DNA of 64,000 nt from contig NC_088300.1 in NCBI RefSeq assembly GCF_032854445.1, forward strand, positions 78,409,084 to 78,473,083, given 5' to 3'. Positions 63,441 through 64,000 of this stretch are shown here, piece after piece. A model generated the notes under the pieces. The model was not told where the DNA came from, did not search any database, and was given only the letters and a program-made list of their open reading frames with translations. A program made the position numbers and the translations under genes. Position 1 is the first letter of the stretch, and the number at the start of each line of letters is the position of its first letter. Origin of the DNA: Liolophura sinensis (Eukaryota; Mollusca; Polyplacophora; Chitonida; Chitonidae).

Positions 63441-64000
63441 TGGTTTATTTTGGACATTTACCATGATTTTCTATGGAAGTACATATATATATAAGTTGAA
63501 CTAGTCAATGGTCAAACCATGTTGGTACCGTGGTGTGGTATTTCCATGGTCAAGTTGATGGTGGTTTCATGTTCTCCAGCTGCCATGTTATTTATACTTT
63601 CAATTAATTTTTAATATCTTTCTAACACTTACGTTTTGTGTAATGGATTCTTTGGATTAATAAAGCGTTTCATCTGCAAGATTCCCATTAGTCGGCTTTA
63701 ATCACTAACCCTAAGCCAGTGAGAGTTTAGTGCTTCATCTCCCTCCTCACTGGTGCATGGATACCTGTGTGCTTCTGACTTACTAATCTCAATGTCTACA
63801 TATACATAAGCCAGCATGCAAATCGTGTAGGGAAAAGGCTCGGCTGTGCTGATCCCATCACCGTCTATCCTTGCTACATGTACCTCCGAGATTGGGTGTT
63901 ATATTAGTCTCGGCTATCTTACTGTCTCTGGTTATGCTTGTTAACTCGATGGTGGTGTGTGCATGCAATCTGACACTGTGATAACCGACCTGTAAGCTTA
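63441..64000. other. Sequence beyond the predicted CPEB poly(A) site
   Basis: An alternative AATAAA at 63659 could extend the transcript. Nothing else recognised up to the edge. Confidence 0.5.

Overview
The window is animal nuclear DNA, AT-rich, with large introns, GT-AG splice sites, tRNA-derived SINEs and many minisatellites. The SINE (tRNA head, conserved middle, TAAA tail) and the general texture suggest a marine lophotrochozoan, most likely a mollusc. The phylum is an inference; only 'invertebrate metazoan' is well supported. There is no bacterial or viral gene content.

Two conserved genes lie head to head. On the minus strand, MARCHF5 (mitochondrial/ER membrane RING-CH E3 ubiquitin ligase) has four coding exons at 33396-33356, 28717-28512, 27481-27351 and 14112-13926. 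Together they encode the first 188 residues; the C-terminal exons were not found and probably lie left of base 1, so bases 1-13925 are probably its intron 4. On the plus strand, a complete CPEB2/3/4-class (Orb2-class) cytoplasmic polyadenylation element-binding protein runs from the ATG at 47685 to the stop at 59317. It has eight coding exons and 657 residues, followed by a long AT-rich 3' UTR that probably ends at a poly(A) site near 63.4 kb. CPEB3 and MARCHF5 are also divergent neighbours in human, so the pair looks like deeply conserved microsynteny. All splice phases in both models were checked base by base and agree.

Region by region: 1-13.9 kb, presumed MARCHF5 intron 4, with 96-bp, about 35-bp, 34-bp and 12-bp tandem arrays and a SINE; 13.9-27.5 kb, exon 4, a 13.2-kb intron 3 full of minisatellites, SINEs and a 457-bp near-perfect palindrome, then exon 3; 27.5-33.4 kb, exons 2 and 1, with a 3.8-kb array of a 37-bp repeat filling most of intron 1; 33.4-47.5 kb, the intergenic interval, with a candidate 59-aa membrane micropeptide ORF, hairpin elements, 24-bp and 21-bp arrays, an (AT)n tract and a CpG-rich patch at 45.3-45.75 kb; 47.5-63.4 kb, CPEB, essentially free of tandem arrays.

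The two genes have no evident shared pathway. One is a membrane E3 ligase acting on mitochondrial and ER proteins; the other is an RNA-binding translational regulator. What links them is the shared intergenic control region. Nothing here amounts to a clear new multi-gene system. The best leads are the conserved divergent pair, the minisatellite abutting the MARCHF5 exon 1 donor, the long intronic palindrome, the recently mobile SINE family and the unassigned 59-aa ORF.
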